DNA from: JANNHP01 sp031404455
GTDB lineage: Bacteria > Planctomycetota > JAJSAM01 > JAJVHW01
Direction of reading: 5' to 3'
DNA length: 16,496 bases
NCBI GenBank assembly: GCA_031404455.1
Contig: JANNHP010000091.1
Coordinates: forward strand, 1 to 16,496
Shown: one piece after another, positions 1 through 7,495 of the stretch
How positions within the stretch are numbered: position 1 is the stretch's first letter
Layout: each line of letters begins with the position of its first letter
Translations under genes and position numbers: made by a program
The notes under the pieces: model-generated
Database searches by the model: none
Told to the model about the DNA's origin: nothing
Seen by the model: only the letters and a program-made list of their open reading frames with translations

Positions 1-167
1 ACGTCGGCACCGCAGTGTCCGCACGCCGGGTAGGCGAGGTTCGCGTCGTCGTCGAACTGCCACACGGCAGAGACTTCCTTCGTCCTCGCGGCGCCGTCTC
101 CGGCAGGAGCACCGCAGGCCCCCGTCAGGGCGAGGAGGAGCAGCACGGCAATGGGTCGTGTCGTCAT
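1..167 (-). CDS. Putative lipoprotein, N-terminal part only (cut by window start)
   Basis: Only the first 55 codons are inside the window, and the frame is open to the edge. The start is ATG at 167-165, preceded by AGGAGA at 180-175, which lies inside the end of the upstream gene. The N-terminus begins MTTRPIAVLLLLALTGACG: a short basic n-region, a leucine-rich core and a lipobox-like LTGAC with Cys18 as the likely lipidated residue. Thr at -3 is less usual than Leu, but the pattern fits signal peptidase II. The mature part carries Trp-Gln-Phe and an acidic DDD run, then a Cys-Gly-His-Cys pair (residues 49-52) that could bind metal or be redox-active. It lies 4 nt after the stop of the TPR-like gene, so the two are probably cotranscribed. 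Function is unknown because most of the protein lies outside. Confidence 0.72.
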   Translation of the reverse strand, partial: MTTRPIAVLLLLALTGACGAPAGDGAARTKEVSAVWQFDDDANLAYPACGHCGAD

Positions 168-171
168 GGTC

Positions 172-708
172 CTATCTCCTCGACCCGATGCCACGGTCGC
201 GCAGCGGGATCCCGGCGGCGGCGCGCCGCTCGCGGATGCGCCCGATGGCCGTGGAGCCCATGTCGTTCGAATGGATGTCGGTCGATTTCGCCGCCTCGAT
301 CCTCCCGATGAGGTTCCGCGCGCGCGAGTCTGCGGGGTCGATCGCGAGGGCTTCGGCGGCCCGCTTCTGCGCGAGCGAGAGCGACTTGCGCTGGTAGTAG
401 ATCTCCGCTTCGTCGCCGAGCGCGCGAACGACGGATCGCGAAGCGTCGCCTCTGATCCTCTCGAACTGCGGCTCGCCGGCGACGGCCACCTTGCGCGCCC
501 GCCGCAGGAAGTAGAGCGCCCTGTCGAGCGTCGCAAGACGCGAGGCGTTCGTCTTCAGCGCGGACACCTCGGCGAGCAGGACGTCGCCCTTCTCGAGGTT
601 GGCCGTCGCAATCGCGAGCGAGCGCTTGGCGCTCTCATCGGGGACCGCCAGGGCCAGCGTCGCGAGGGCCGACAGCGTCACCACGCTCACGCAATGCGAG
701 AACCGCAT
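172..708 (-). CDS. Secreted TPR-like helical protein of unknown function
   Basis: This 178-residue protein starts at ATG 708-706, chosen because GAGGAG lies just upstream and the next residues form a signal peptide (MRFSHC followed by a Val/Leu/Ala core, cleavage near residue 21). The frame stays open upstream, but that part is low-complexity arginine-rich sequence and looks non-coding. The mature protein is largely helical. Residues about 60-75 and 95-140 resemble tetratricopeptide helices (alanines at helix-packing positions, an ALAIDPADSRARNLIGRIEA segment with the DP turn typical of TPR ends). The last 30 residues are basic. A TPR-like fold suggests a scaffold or protein-interaction role outside the cytoplasm; no catalytic motif is seen. 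The truncated lipoprotein gene follows after 4 nt, suggesting a bicistronic unit. No specific family is recognised. Confidence 0.75.
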   Translation of the reverse strand: MRFSHCVSVVTLSALATLALAVPDESAKRSLAIATANLEKGDVLLAEVSALKTNASRLATLDRALYFLRRARKVAVAGEPQFERIRGDASRSVVRALGDEAEIYYQRKSLSLAQKRAAEALAIDPADSRARNLIGRIEAAKSTDIHSNDMGSTAIGRIRERRAAAGIPLRDRGIGSRR

Positions 709-1130
709 GCTTCTCTCCTCGCGAGCGGCTTCGCGACGCTCGCAACCGCGGACCGACTCCGGCCGGTCCGCTCCACGCGAGTCGTGACTCCCGGGTCTCG
801 GTTGCGCCGACGCCGCTCGCTCAATCTCGGACTTCTCGTCGATCGAAGACGCCACCGCCATGGGGTCGAACCCCACCCGCCCCTCGGAACGAGCGCCGCC
901 GACGAACGCCTTCGTGGTGCGACCCGGCCGCTCGTACTTCCGGTTGAAGCCGCGGGCACGAGTCGGGACCCTCCCTCCCGTCAAGCAGGCGCAGCGCTTT
1001 CGCCCAGATTGACGCGCGCGCCACCGCTCGACCCGCGGTCCTTCCCCCCGCCCCGCCGCGAGACTTCGACGATCGACGCCACGAACCGCGATGCGCGCGT
1101 AGGATCCGGGCCATGTCGGAAGGGCGACCG
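709..1130. promoter_or_regulatory. Divergent intergenic region with three small dyads
   Basis: This roughly 420-nt stretch separates the - strand TPR-like gene from the + strand ELWxxDGT gene and should hold promoters for both. I see no convincing -35/-10 pair in such GC-rich DNA. Three perfect inverted repeats are visible: GCGGACCG/CGGTCCGC at 748-771 (8-bp arms, 8-nt loop, in the leader of the - strand gene), GAGTC-GT-GACTC at 779-790, and TGGGG-TCGAA-CCCCA at 861-875. They are candidate operator or leader-hairpin sequences only. The open frames crossing this region have arginine-rich, biased translations and look like chance reading. Confidence 0.35.
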
Positions 1131-4100
1131 ATGACGCGACGCCGCTGGGCGCAAGCTCTCGCGGTCTCGTGCGCGACGGCGGCGCTCGGCGCCGGGGTCT
1201 CCGTCGCGGGCGACGATCCGGCCGTGCTCGTGCGGAAGTTCGAGCCGAAGGCCGCCGTGAAGAACTCGAACCCGGCCCCGTTCGGGGCGACGTCGTCGCG
1301 GCTCTTCTTCCGCACGACCGAAGGTGACTACGTCGCGACGACGGGCCTCTGGCGCGTCCACGGCGCGGACGGCGTTCCGTCGGTCGTGCGCGATCTGCGC
1401 CCCGAGGACCTGTCGTGGATGTCCTCGGGCACACCCGTCGGCGAGAGCCTGTTCTTCGGCACCCCCGGAAAGCTCTGGCGCGTCGACGGCGACGGCCCGG
1501 CGACGGCGATCACGAACTTCCAGCCGAGCGCCTACGGCCACGTGCCGCAGCCTCTCGGGAACGCCCGGGAGACGCTGCTCTTCTCCATGTCGGACGCCTC
1601 GGCCGGAACCGAGCTCTGGAGCACCGACGGCACGCCGGCCGGAACGCGGCGGCTCGTCGACATCGCGCCGGGACTCGCGTCGTCGTATCCCGGTAGGGGC
1701 GTCACGCTGGGCAGCGTGATGCTGTTCCCGGCGAACGACGGTGTGCACGGCCGCGAGCTCTGGCGGACCGACGGCACGGCTCCCGGCACGGGCCTCGCCG
1801 TGGACCTGCGAACCGGGACTGCGGGGTCGGACCCGGTCCTCCTCGGCACGCTCCCCGGCAAGCTCCTCGTCCGCGGCGCCGCCGGCGACGGGGTCGCGAC
1901 GCTCTGGGCGACGGACGGGAGCGCCGCCGGCACGCAGGTGCTCTACCGCACCTCGTCCGCGGGAGCGCCGGGGGCGTCCGGAATGGTGCTCGGCGACGTC
2001 TTCCTCTTCCTCACCGCCGTCCAGGGCGGCGGATCGACGTTGTGGCGGACGGACGGCACGGGCGGCGGCACGATCCCCCTCGCGTCGTGGACGACGAACT
2101 ACACGACACTCGTCGGCGTCGCAGGCGGCGCCGGCTACGTCGGCGCCGTGGACGCGGCTCACGGCATGGAACTGTGGCGCACCGACGGCACGCCCGCGGG
2201 CACGGCACTGCTGTCCGACATCGAACCGGGCGCTCCGTCGTCGGGACCGAGCGACGGCGTCGCCGTGGGCGGCGTGCTCGTCTTCCAGGCGACGACCTCG
2301 GCGAACGGCCGCGAGATGTGGCGTACCGACGGGACGCCCGGCGGCACCTACCTGCTCGCCGACGTCACTCCGGGGCCGGCGCACTCGATCCCCACGGCCT
2401 ACTCCCCGAACCAGTACTACTACGGGATGACCGCCGCCGTCGGCGGTGCGGCGTGGTTCGCGGCCGGTGGGCCGAGCGGGACCGAACTCTGGGCCACCGA
2501 CGGCACCGCCGCGGGAACCCACCTCGCGGGCGATCTCGCGCCCGACATCGATTCGCCCTCGATCACCGAGATCGAGTCGAGCGGCGGCACCCTCTTCCTC
2601 TCCGCGCCGGATCCGCCGACCGGACGCCCGCTGTGGAAGAGCGACGGCACCGGGACGGGCACCTCGATCGTCGCGGGCAGCGGGCCTTCGTCGGTTGCGG
2701 GCCTGACCGACGTCGGCGGGAGGCTCCTCTACATCGCCACCACCGCGAGCGGCTCGATCGAGATCCGGGAATCGGACGGGATCTCCACGGCGCCGGTCGC
2801 GACCGTCGCCGACGGCACGGTGCACGCTTGGGCGGACGGCATGTCGCGCGTCGGGAACCTCGCCTACTTCAGGGTGAGCGAGCCCGACAGCTACCACTAC
2901 GTGGCATGGCGGACCGACGGCACCGCGCCTGGCACGATCCGTCTCGGCGTCCCGAATCCGTCGCGAACCACGGAGTTCCTCGGCGAGGCCTTCTGGTTCT
3001 CGCGGCGCGGCGGGAACTGGGACGACCTCTGGCGCAGCGACGGCACCGTCGCCGGCACCGTGCTCGTGCGCGACCTGACGCCGCCGCTCGGGATGTCCGC
3101 CGTGAGCGGCCCGGTCGTCTTCGACGGGAAGCTCTTCTTCTCCGCCGTCGGGAGCGCGGACGGCTGGGAGCTCTGGAGAAGCGACGGCACGACGCAGGGC
3201 ACGGTCGTCGACACCGACCTCGTGCCCGGCCCGGACCGCTGGATCCCGCTCGACCTCACGGTCGCGGGCGGCACGCTCTTCTTCTCGGCCGCGGAGCAGC
3301 CGAACGCCCGCGAACTCTTCGCGCGCGCGGCGGACGGCACGGTGACGCGGCTCTGGGACCTCCGCCCGGCCGCGGACCGGCTCGGACCCACCGAACTCGC
3401 CGCGGTCGGGACGTCGCTCTTCTTCGCGGCGCCGACCGCGGCGGGCGATTCGGAGCTGTGGACGTCGGACGGCACCCGGGCCGGGACGCGCCTCGTGCGC
3501 GAGATCGAGTGCGGCCCCGCGGGTTCGTTCCCGCGCGACTTCCTCGATGTGGGCGGCGGTCGCGCCGTCTTCGTCGCGACCGATTCGGCGCACGGCACCG
3601 AGCTCTGGACGACCGACGGCACCGCGGACGGCACGGCACTCGTCGCCGACATCGCGTCCGGCCCGGCATCGTCGGATCCGGCGCACCTCACGCTGCACGG
3701 CGGCGACGTCTTCTTCGCGGCGAGCGCCGACGGCATGTCGACCGAACTGTGGCGCATTCCCGTCGCGTCGCTCGCGGCACTCGCGCCGCCCGCGGCGTGC
3801 GAGGATCTCGCGCCGGTGCCCGTCCCGCCACCGAGCGGTCCGGAGCCGGCGCCGCTCGATGCGCAGGACGAGCCGCCGCCGCCCGGACGACCACTCGACC
3901 TCGTCGCGCTCGACATCCGCCTGCCCCGCGACGGCGACCGCCGCGACTCGCTCGCGCTCGCCGGGCGGCTCCCGGTCGAGAAGGGGTTCGAACCGCTCGG
4001 CGTCCCGGTCCACCTCGACGTCGGAGGCGCGACGTTTGATCTCGTCCTCGACCGCCACGGTCGCGCGTCGGCCGGCGGCCTGAGTCTCAGCGTGCGGCGC

Positions 4101-4343
4101 GAACCGCGACGCCGCGGCGGATCGCGCGAACCCGCGGTCCGCTTCCGGCTCGACGTCCTCCACCACGACCTCCGCACCGCGCTCGCCGACGAGCAACTGA
4201 CGCTCCCCTTCGGCGACGACCGAGCCGAACGCACGGTCACCGTGACGGTCCTCTGGCAGGGCGCCACGTTCGCGCGGACCGCCGATGTCGTCTACACGGA
4301 GCGACACAGGATCGGGCGGGCGCGGATGCGATCTCCGCGCTGA
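1131..4343 (+). CDS. Secreted ELWxxDGT-repeat protein
   Basis: This is a large protein (1,070 residues from ATG 1131) exported by a signal peptide: MTRRRW, then an alanine-rich core ending near VSVAG. ATG 1131 follows GGAAGGG by 6 nt; ATG 1113 in the same frame is an alternative adding six residues. Residues about 70-875 hold some 18 copies of a 41-57-residue unit centred on ELWRTDGTPAGT. The first two, the 11th and 15th copies and the last are degenerate. This matches the known ELWxxDGT repeat family, which is probably built of beta-strands like a propeller; its function is not established. A proline-rich linker (about 890-915) leads to a C-terminal region of about 155 residues with alternating hydrophobic strands, possibly an Ig-like or surface-anchoring domain. 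It is likely an extracellular or cell-surface protein. It is upstream of and co-directional with the benzoyl-CoA operon, but a 163-nt gap and unrelated function suggest separate transcription. Confidence 0.9.
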   Translation: MTRRRWAQALAVSCATAALGAGVSVAGDDPAVLVRKFEPKAAVKNSNPAPFGATSSRLFFRTTEGDYVATTGLWRVHGADGVPSVVRDLRPEDLSWMSSGTPVGESLFFGTPGKLWRVDGDGPATAITNFQPSAYGHVPQPLGNARETLLFSMSDASAGTELWSTDGTPAGTRRLVDIAPGLASSYPGRGVTLGSVMLFPANDGVHGRELWRTDGTAPGTGLAVDLRTGTAGSDPVLLGTLPGKLLVRGAAGDGVATLWATDGSAAGTQVLYRTSSAGAPGASGMVLGDVFLFLTAVQGGGSTLWRTDGTGGGTIPLASWTTNYTTLVGVAGGAGYVGAVDAAHGMELWRTDGTPAGTALLSDIEPGAPSSGPSDGVAVGGVLVFQATTSANGREMWRTDGTPGGTYLLADVTPGPAHSIPTAYSPNQYYYGMTAAVGGAAWFAAGGPSGTELWATDGTAAGTHLAGDLAPDIDSPSITEIESSGGTLFLSAPDPPTGRPLWKSDGTGTGTSIVAGSGPSSVAGLTDVGGRLLYIATTASGSIEIRESDGISTAPVATVADGTVHAWADGMSRVGNLAYFRVSEPDSYHYVAWRTDGTAPGTIRLGVPNPSRTTEFLGEAFWFSRRGGNWDDLWRSDGTVAGTVLVRDLTPPLGMSAVSGPVVFDGKLFFSAVGSADGWELWRSDGTTQGTVVDTDLVPGPDRWIPLDLTVAGGTLFFSAAEQPNARELFARAADGTVTRLWDLRPAADRLGPTELAAVGTSLFFAAPTAAGDSELWTSDGTRAGTRLVREIECGPAGSFPRDFLDVGGGRAVFVATDSAHGTELWTTDGTADGTALVADIASGPASSDPAHLTLHGGDVFFAASADGMSTELWRIPVASLAALAPPAACEDLAPVPVPPPSGPEPAPLDAQDEPPPPGRPLDLVALDIRLPRDGDRRDSLALAGRLPVEKGFEPLGVPVHLDVGGATFDLVLDRHGRASAGGLSLSVRREPRRRGGSREPAVRFRLDVLHHDLRTALADEQLTLPFGDDRAERTVTVTVLWQGATFARTADVVYTERHRIGRARMRSPR
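1347..3760 (+). repeat. In-gene tandem repeats encoding ELWxxDGT units
   Basis: About 18 diverged copies recur every 123-171 nt, recognisable by ctctgg followed 6 nt later by gacggcac. Copies begin near 1347, 1470, 1612, 1756, 1902, 2040, 2170, 2317, 2487, 2631, 2765, 2906, 3029, 3170, 3312, 3452, 3602 and 3749. The spacing is always a multiple of three and the protein motif is kept better than the DNA. These are therefore coding repeats under protein-level selection. Confidence 0.85.
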
Positions 4344-4506
4344 TCCGGGCTCCGTAGCTCCCTTCTCCACGGTGCAGGGCGTTCGCGGCCGCGGGCGGGG
4401 CGTTCCGGGACTCCAGTCTCACGGGGCGTCACACCTCCGACGGATTGCTCCCCCGGCGTGACGCGGATCACGGCGCGGGCTCTCGCGGCGCGGTGAACTG
4501 CCTTGC
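4344..4506 (+). promoter_or_regulatory. Probable promoter/control region of the benzoyl-CoA operon
   Basis: This is the only non-coding stretch before the operon, so its promoter should lie here. No clear sigma-70 hexamers or FNR-like TTGAT-N4-ATCAA site is seen. What can be seen is a direct repeat GGGCGTTC at 4377-4384 and 4398-4405 (21 bp apart, two helical turns), a partial third copy GGGCGTC at 4424-4430, and a dyad CGTGA-N6-TCACG at 4457-4472, 34 nt before the first start codon. These are candidate regulator sites by position only. The ribosome binding site of had is weak (GGTGA at 4492-4496). Confidence 0.4.
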
Positions 4507-5607
4507 GTGACCACCCACATCCGAATCCGTGCGTTCGAGATGACCGCGCCGAAGGAGTCCATGCGGCTCGTCGCGCGCGACGTGACGGAAGTCCCTCCCG
4601 GCCACGTCGTCGTCCGCGTGGCGGGCTGCGGCGTCTGCCACACAGACCTCTCGTTCTGGCACGACGGCGTCCGCACCCGGCATGCGCTCCCGCTGACGCT
4701 CGGACACGAGATCAGCGGAGTCGTCGAGGAGACGGGCGCGGGCGCCGAGGCGCTTCGCGGCAAGGCCGTCGTCGTCCCCGCGGTGATCCCCTGCGGGCAC
4801 TGCGCCGCGTGCATCGACGGCCGCGGCAACATCTGCCCGAAGCAGGTCTTCCCCGGCAACGACCTCCACGGCGGTTTCGCGACGCACGTCGTCGTCCCCG
4901 CCGACGGGCTGTGCGTCGTCCCCGGGTTCGGCGGCGACGCGAACGCACCGCTCGGCGCGAGCGGTGTCGGACTCGCGGAACTCTCGGTTCTCGCCGACGC
5001 GATCTCGACGCCCTGGCAGGCGATCCAGCGCAGCGGACTCGCCGCGGGCGACGTCGCAGTGTTCGTCGGAGTCGGCGGCGTCGGCGGGTTCGGCGTCCAG
5101 CTCGCGGCCGCGCTCGGCGCGAAGGTCGTCGCGCTCGACGTCGACGCGGGCCGGCTCGAAGCGATGCGCGCGCACGGAGCGGCACTCGCGATCGACGTGA
5201 CGGGCCGCGTCCCGAAGGACGTGCGCAAGGAGATCTCCGCGTGGGCGGCGGCCGCCGGTGCGCCCGCGGTGCGCTGGAAGATCTTCGAGACGAGCGGACG
5301 TCCCGCCGGCCAGGAACTGGCCTGGGCGCTGCTCAACCACGGCGCGTACCTAGGCGTGATCGGCTTCACGATGGAGCCCGTCAGCGTGCGGCTCTCGAAC
5401 CTGATGGCGTTCGACGCCCGCGCCGAGGGCACGTGGGGCTGCCTGCCGTCGCTCTATCCCTCGGCTCTCGAACTCGTGCTCGCGGGCCGCGTGAAGATCG
5501 CGCCGTTCGTCGAGCGCCGACCGCTCTCCGAGATCGACGACGTGTTCGGGGCGCTCGCCCGCCACGAGCTCACGAAGCGCCCCGTGCTCATTCCGGACCT
5601 CACGTAG
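4507..5607 (+). CDS. had: 6-hydroxycyclohex-1-ene-1-carbonyl-CoA dehydrogenase
   Basis: This is a zinc-containing, NAD-dependent alcohol dehydrogenase (366 residues, close to the Thauera Had size). It oxidises 6-hydroxycyclohex-1-ene-1-carbonyl-CoA to the 6-oxo compound in the benzoyl-CoA pathway, in the cytoplasm. The catalytic-zinc motifs are GCGVCHTD (Cys44) and LGHE (His67). The structural-zinc loop is Cys96-x2-Cys99-x2-Cys102-x7-Cys110. The Rossmann motif GVGGVG starts at 188, and Asp211 at the end of the second strand favours NAD over NADP. The start is GTG 4507; it keeps the first beta-strand (HIRIRAFEM), which the internal ATG at 4540 would remove, although the ribosome site is only a weak GGTGA. 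It is the first gene of the operon, and oah follows after 11 nt. The specific substrate rests on the oah-dch-bcr neighbours as well as on overall resemblance to Had; the sequence alone shows a medium-chain dehydrogenase. Confidence 0.9.
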   Translation: MTTHIRIRAFEMTAPKESMRLVARDVTEVPPGHVVVRVAGCGVCHTDLSFWHDGVRTRHALPLTLGHEISGVVEETGAGAEALRGKAVVVPAVIPCGHCAACIDGRGNICPKQVFPGNDLHGGFATHVVVPADGLCVVPGFGGDANAPLGASGVGLAELSVLADAISTPWQAIQRSGLAAGDVAVFVGVGGVGGFGVQLAAALGAKVVALDVDAGRLEAMRAHGAALAIDVTGRVPKDVRKEISAWAAAAGAPAVRWKIFETSGRPAGQELAWALLNHGAYLGVIGFTMEPVSVRLSNLMAFDARAEGTWGCLPSLYPSALELVLAGRVKIAPFVERRPLSEIDDVFGALARHELTKRPVLIPDLT

Positions 5608-5618
5608 GAGACATTCCC

Positions 5619-6725
5619 ATGGAGTTCAAGGACCACGAACTCGCGCCGTTCCGCGAAGGGAAGGTTCGCTACGAGCGCCGTCCCGTGCGCGATCCGCAGG
5701 GCCGCGTCGCCGACGGACTCTTCGCCGCGTGGATCACCCTCGACAACCCGGCTCAGCTCAACAGCTACGAGACCGAGATGGTGAAGAACGTGATCCTCGG
5801 CTTGCGCCGCGCGAGCGACGAGCGCGACGTCGTCGCGGTCGTCTTCACCGGCGCCGGGACGCGCGCGTTCTGCACGGGCGGGAACACCAAGGAGTACGCC
5901 GAGTACTACTCGGGGCGCCCCGAGGAGTACCGCCAGTACATGCGGCTCTTCAACGACATGGTCACGGCGATCCTCATGTGCGACAAGCCGGTCGTCTGCC
6001 GCGTGAACGGCATGCGCATCGGCGGCGGGCAGGAGATCGGCATGGCGTGCGACTTCACGATCGCCAGCGATCTCGCACAGTTCGGACAGGCCGGTCCGCG
6101 CCACGGCAGCGCCCCCGACGGCGGCGCGACGGACTTCCTCCCGCTCTTCGTGGGCGTGGAACGCGCGATGGCGAGCCTCACGCTCTGCGAACCGTGGAGC
6201 GCCTACCAGGCGATGGCGTACGGGCTCGCCCTCGACGTCGTCCCGGTGCTGAAGGTGGACGGCCGCTTCGTCCCGAACCCGCTCGTCGTCACGGATCACT
6301 GGATCGACGAGCGCGGGCGCATGGTCTACGGCACTCCGAAGACCGGCGCCGCGCGCGACGAGGGAAAGTCGCTCCTCGAACGCGGCGAGATCGACCTCGC
6401 CCCGCTCGACCAGGCGGTCGATGCGCTGGTCGCGAAGCTGCTGATGACGTTCCCAGGTTGCACGCTGAAGACGGTCGAGAGCGTGCGCAAGCACAAGCTC
6501 GAGCACTGGGACAGGAACCGCGAGCAGAACCGCGCGTGGCTCGCGCTCAACATGATGACGGAGGCGCACGCGGGCTTCCGCGCGTTCAACGAAGGGCCGA
6601 AGGGCAGGCGCGAGATCGACTTCATCGACCTGCGACGCCGCCTCGCACGCGGCGAGAAGTGGGGTCCGGAACTCATCGACGCCGTGCAGCCCCGCGAGAC
6701 GGCGCCCGCGGGAGCGCGGCCATGA
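5619..6725 (+). CDS. oah: 6-oxocyclohex-1-ene-1-carbonyl-CoA hydrolase (ring-opening)
   Basis: This crotonase-superfamily enzyme (368 residues; typical crotonases are about 260, Oah is longer) adds water to 6-oxocyclohex-1-ene-1-carbonyl-CoA and cleaves the carbon ring to give 3-hydroxypimeloyl-CoA. Oxyanion-hole segments are seen at FCTGGNTKEYAEYY (84-97) and GMRIGGGQEIGMACDF (131-146). RHGSAPDGGATDFLP (161-175) is a signature block I associate with Oah. A long C-terminal part (about 240-368) goes beyond the basic crotonase fold. ATG 5619 has TAGGAG 8 nt upstream, overlapping the stop codon of had. The end overlaps dch by 4 nt (ATGA). Identity is strongly supported by the pathway neighbours. 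This ring-opening step marks the Thauera-type rather than the Rhodopseudomonas-type (BadKHI) route. Confidence 0.93.
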   Translation: MEFKDHELAPFREGKVRYERRPVRDPQGRVADGLFAAWITLDNPAQLNSYETEMVKNVILGLRRASDERDVVAVVFTGAGTRAFCTGGNTKEYAEYYSGRPEEYRQYMRLFNDMVTAILMCDKPVVCRVNGMRIGGGQEIGMACDFTIASDLAQFGQAGPRHGSAPDGGATDFLPLFVGVERAMASLTLCEPWSAYQAMAYGLALDVVPVLKVDGRFVPNPLVVTDHWIDERGRMVYGTPKTGAARDEGKSLLERGEIDLAPLDQAVDALVAKLLMTFPGCTLKTVESVRKHKLEHWDRNREQNRAWLALNMMTEAHAGFRAFNEGPKGRREIDFIDLRRRLARGEKWGPELIDAVQPRETAPAGARP

Positions 6726-7495
6726 GCCCGCTGACGAAGATCGGCTGCGAGGAGACCCACGACGGCAGGCGCCTGCGCATCACGCTGCGCGGCGGACGCG
6801 GCAACGTCATCGACGCCGCGATGGCGGCGGAGATCGCCGAGGTGCTCATCGAACGGACGGACGGTGCGCACCTGCGCTGCATCACGATCGAAGCCGAGGG
6901 CGACCACTTCTCTTTCGGGGCCTCGGTGCCCGACCACGCCGGGGAGAAGGCCCGCGCGCTGCTCGAGACGCTCGACCGCGCCATCGCGGCGATCCTGCAC
7001 GTCAACGTGCCGGTCGTCGCAGCCGTGCGCGGGAACTGCCTCGGCGGCGGGCTCGAGCTCGTCCTCCCGTGCCACCGGATCATCGCCGCGCCGAGCGCGA
7101 AGTTCGGTCAGCCGGAGGTGACGCTCGGCATGTTCGCCCCGGCAGGCAGCGTGCTCCTCCCGGAGCGCGTCTCGCGCGGCGTCGCGGAAGACATGCTCCT
7201 CACCGGCCGTCTCCTCGACGGCGACGAGGCGCGAGCCGTCGGGCTCGTGGACGAACTGTCGGACACGCCGGAAGCCGCGGCCGTCGCGTGGTTCGAGAAG
7301 CACCTCCTGCCGAAGAGCGCGATCGCGCTGCGCTTCGCGACGAAGGCCGCGCGCGCCACGCTGCACCGGCGCATCGGCTCCACGCTGGTCCACCTCGAAC
7401 AGCTCTTCATCGAGGAACTGACGAAGACGCGCGACGCGAACGAGGGCGTGGCGTCCTTCGTCGAGAAGCGCCGGCCGAACTGGGTGGACGCGTGA
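6722..7495 (+). CDS. dch: Cyclohexa-1,5-diene-1-carbonyl-CoA hydratase
   Basis: This enoyl-CoA hydratase family protein (257 residues, normal for Dch) adds water to the dienoyl-CoA made by benzoyl-CoA reductase, giving 6-hydroxycyclohex-1-ene-1-carbonyl-CoA. Crotonase blocks are FSFGASVPDH (63-72) and GNCLGGGLEL (104-113), which form the oxyanion hole, followed by KFGQPEVTLGMF (127-138) and the C-terminal EGVASFVEKRRPNW. The two usual crotonase catalytic glutamates are not both obvious here. Start and stop both sit in 4-nt overlaps: ATGA with oah and GTGA with bcrC, so translation is probably coupled. The generic fold could suit beta-oxidation too, but its place between oah and bcrC makes Dch the best call. 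Confidence 0.92.
   Translation: MSPLTKIGCEETHDGRRLRITLRGGRGNVIDAAMAAEIAEVLIERTDGAHLRCITIEAEGDHFSFGASVPDHAGEKARALLETLDRAIAAILHVNVPVVAAVRGNCLGGGLELVLPCHRIIAAPSAKFGQPEVTLGMFAPAGSVLLPERVSRGVAEDMLLTGRLLDGDEARAVGLVDELSDTPEAAAVAWFEKHLLPKSAIALRFATKAARATLHRRIGSTLVHLEQLFIEELTKTRDANEGVASFVEKRRPNWVDA

Noticed and set aside
861..875. GGTTCGA-like word resembling a tRNA T-arm (on the - strand)
   Set aside because: It is a simple palindrome with a 5-nt loop. No acceptor, D or anticodon arms can be drawn around it.
1347..3760. Regularly spaced repeats that could suggest a CRISPR array
   Set aside because: The repeats are diverged, spaced by multiples of three and encode a known protein motif in an open frame; there are no cas genes.
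2042..4039. Long + strand open frame of 665 codons in another phase within the ELWxxDGT gene
   Set aside because: It is Arg/His-rich low-complexity translation, an out-of-phase shadow of the repeated DNA.
981..4370. Very long - strand open frame (over 1,100 codons) opposite the ELWxxDGT gene
   Set aside because: It mirrors the GC-rich repeats of the real + strand gene. Its translation is almost all Arg, Gly, Ala, Glu and Asp with no fold-like pattern, and there is no ribosome site.
4540..4542. Internal ATG as the start of had
   Set aside because: It would remove the first beta-strand of the dehydrogenase fold and is not better supported by a ribosome site than GTG 4507.
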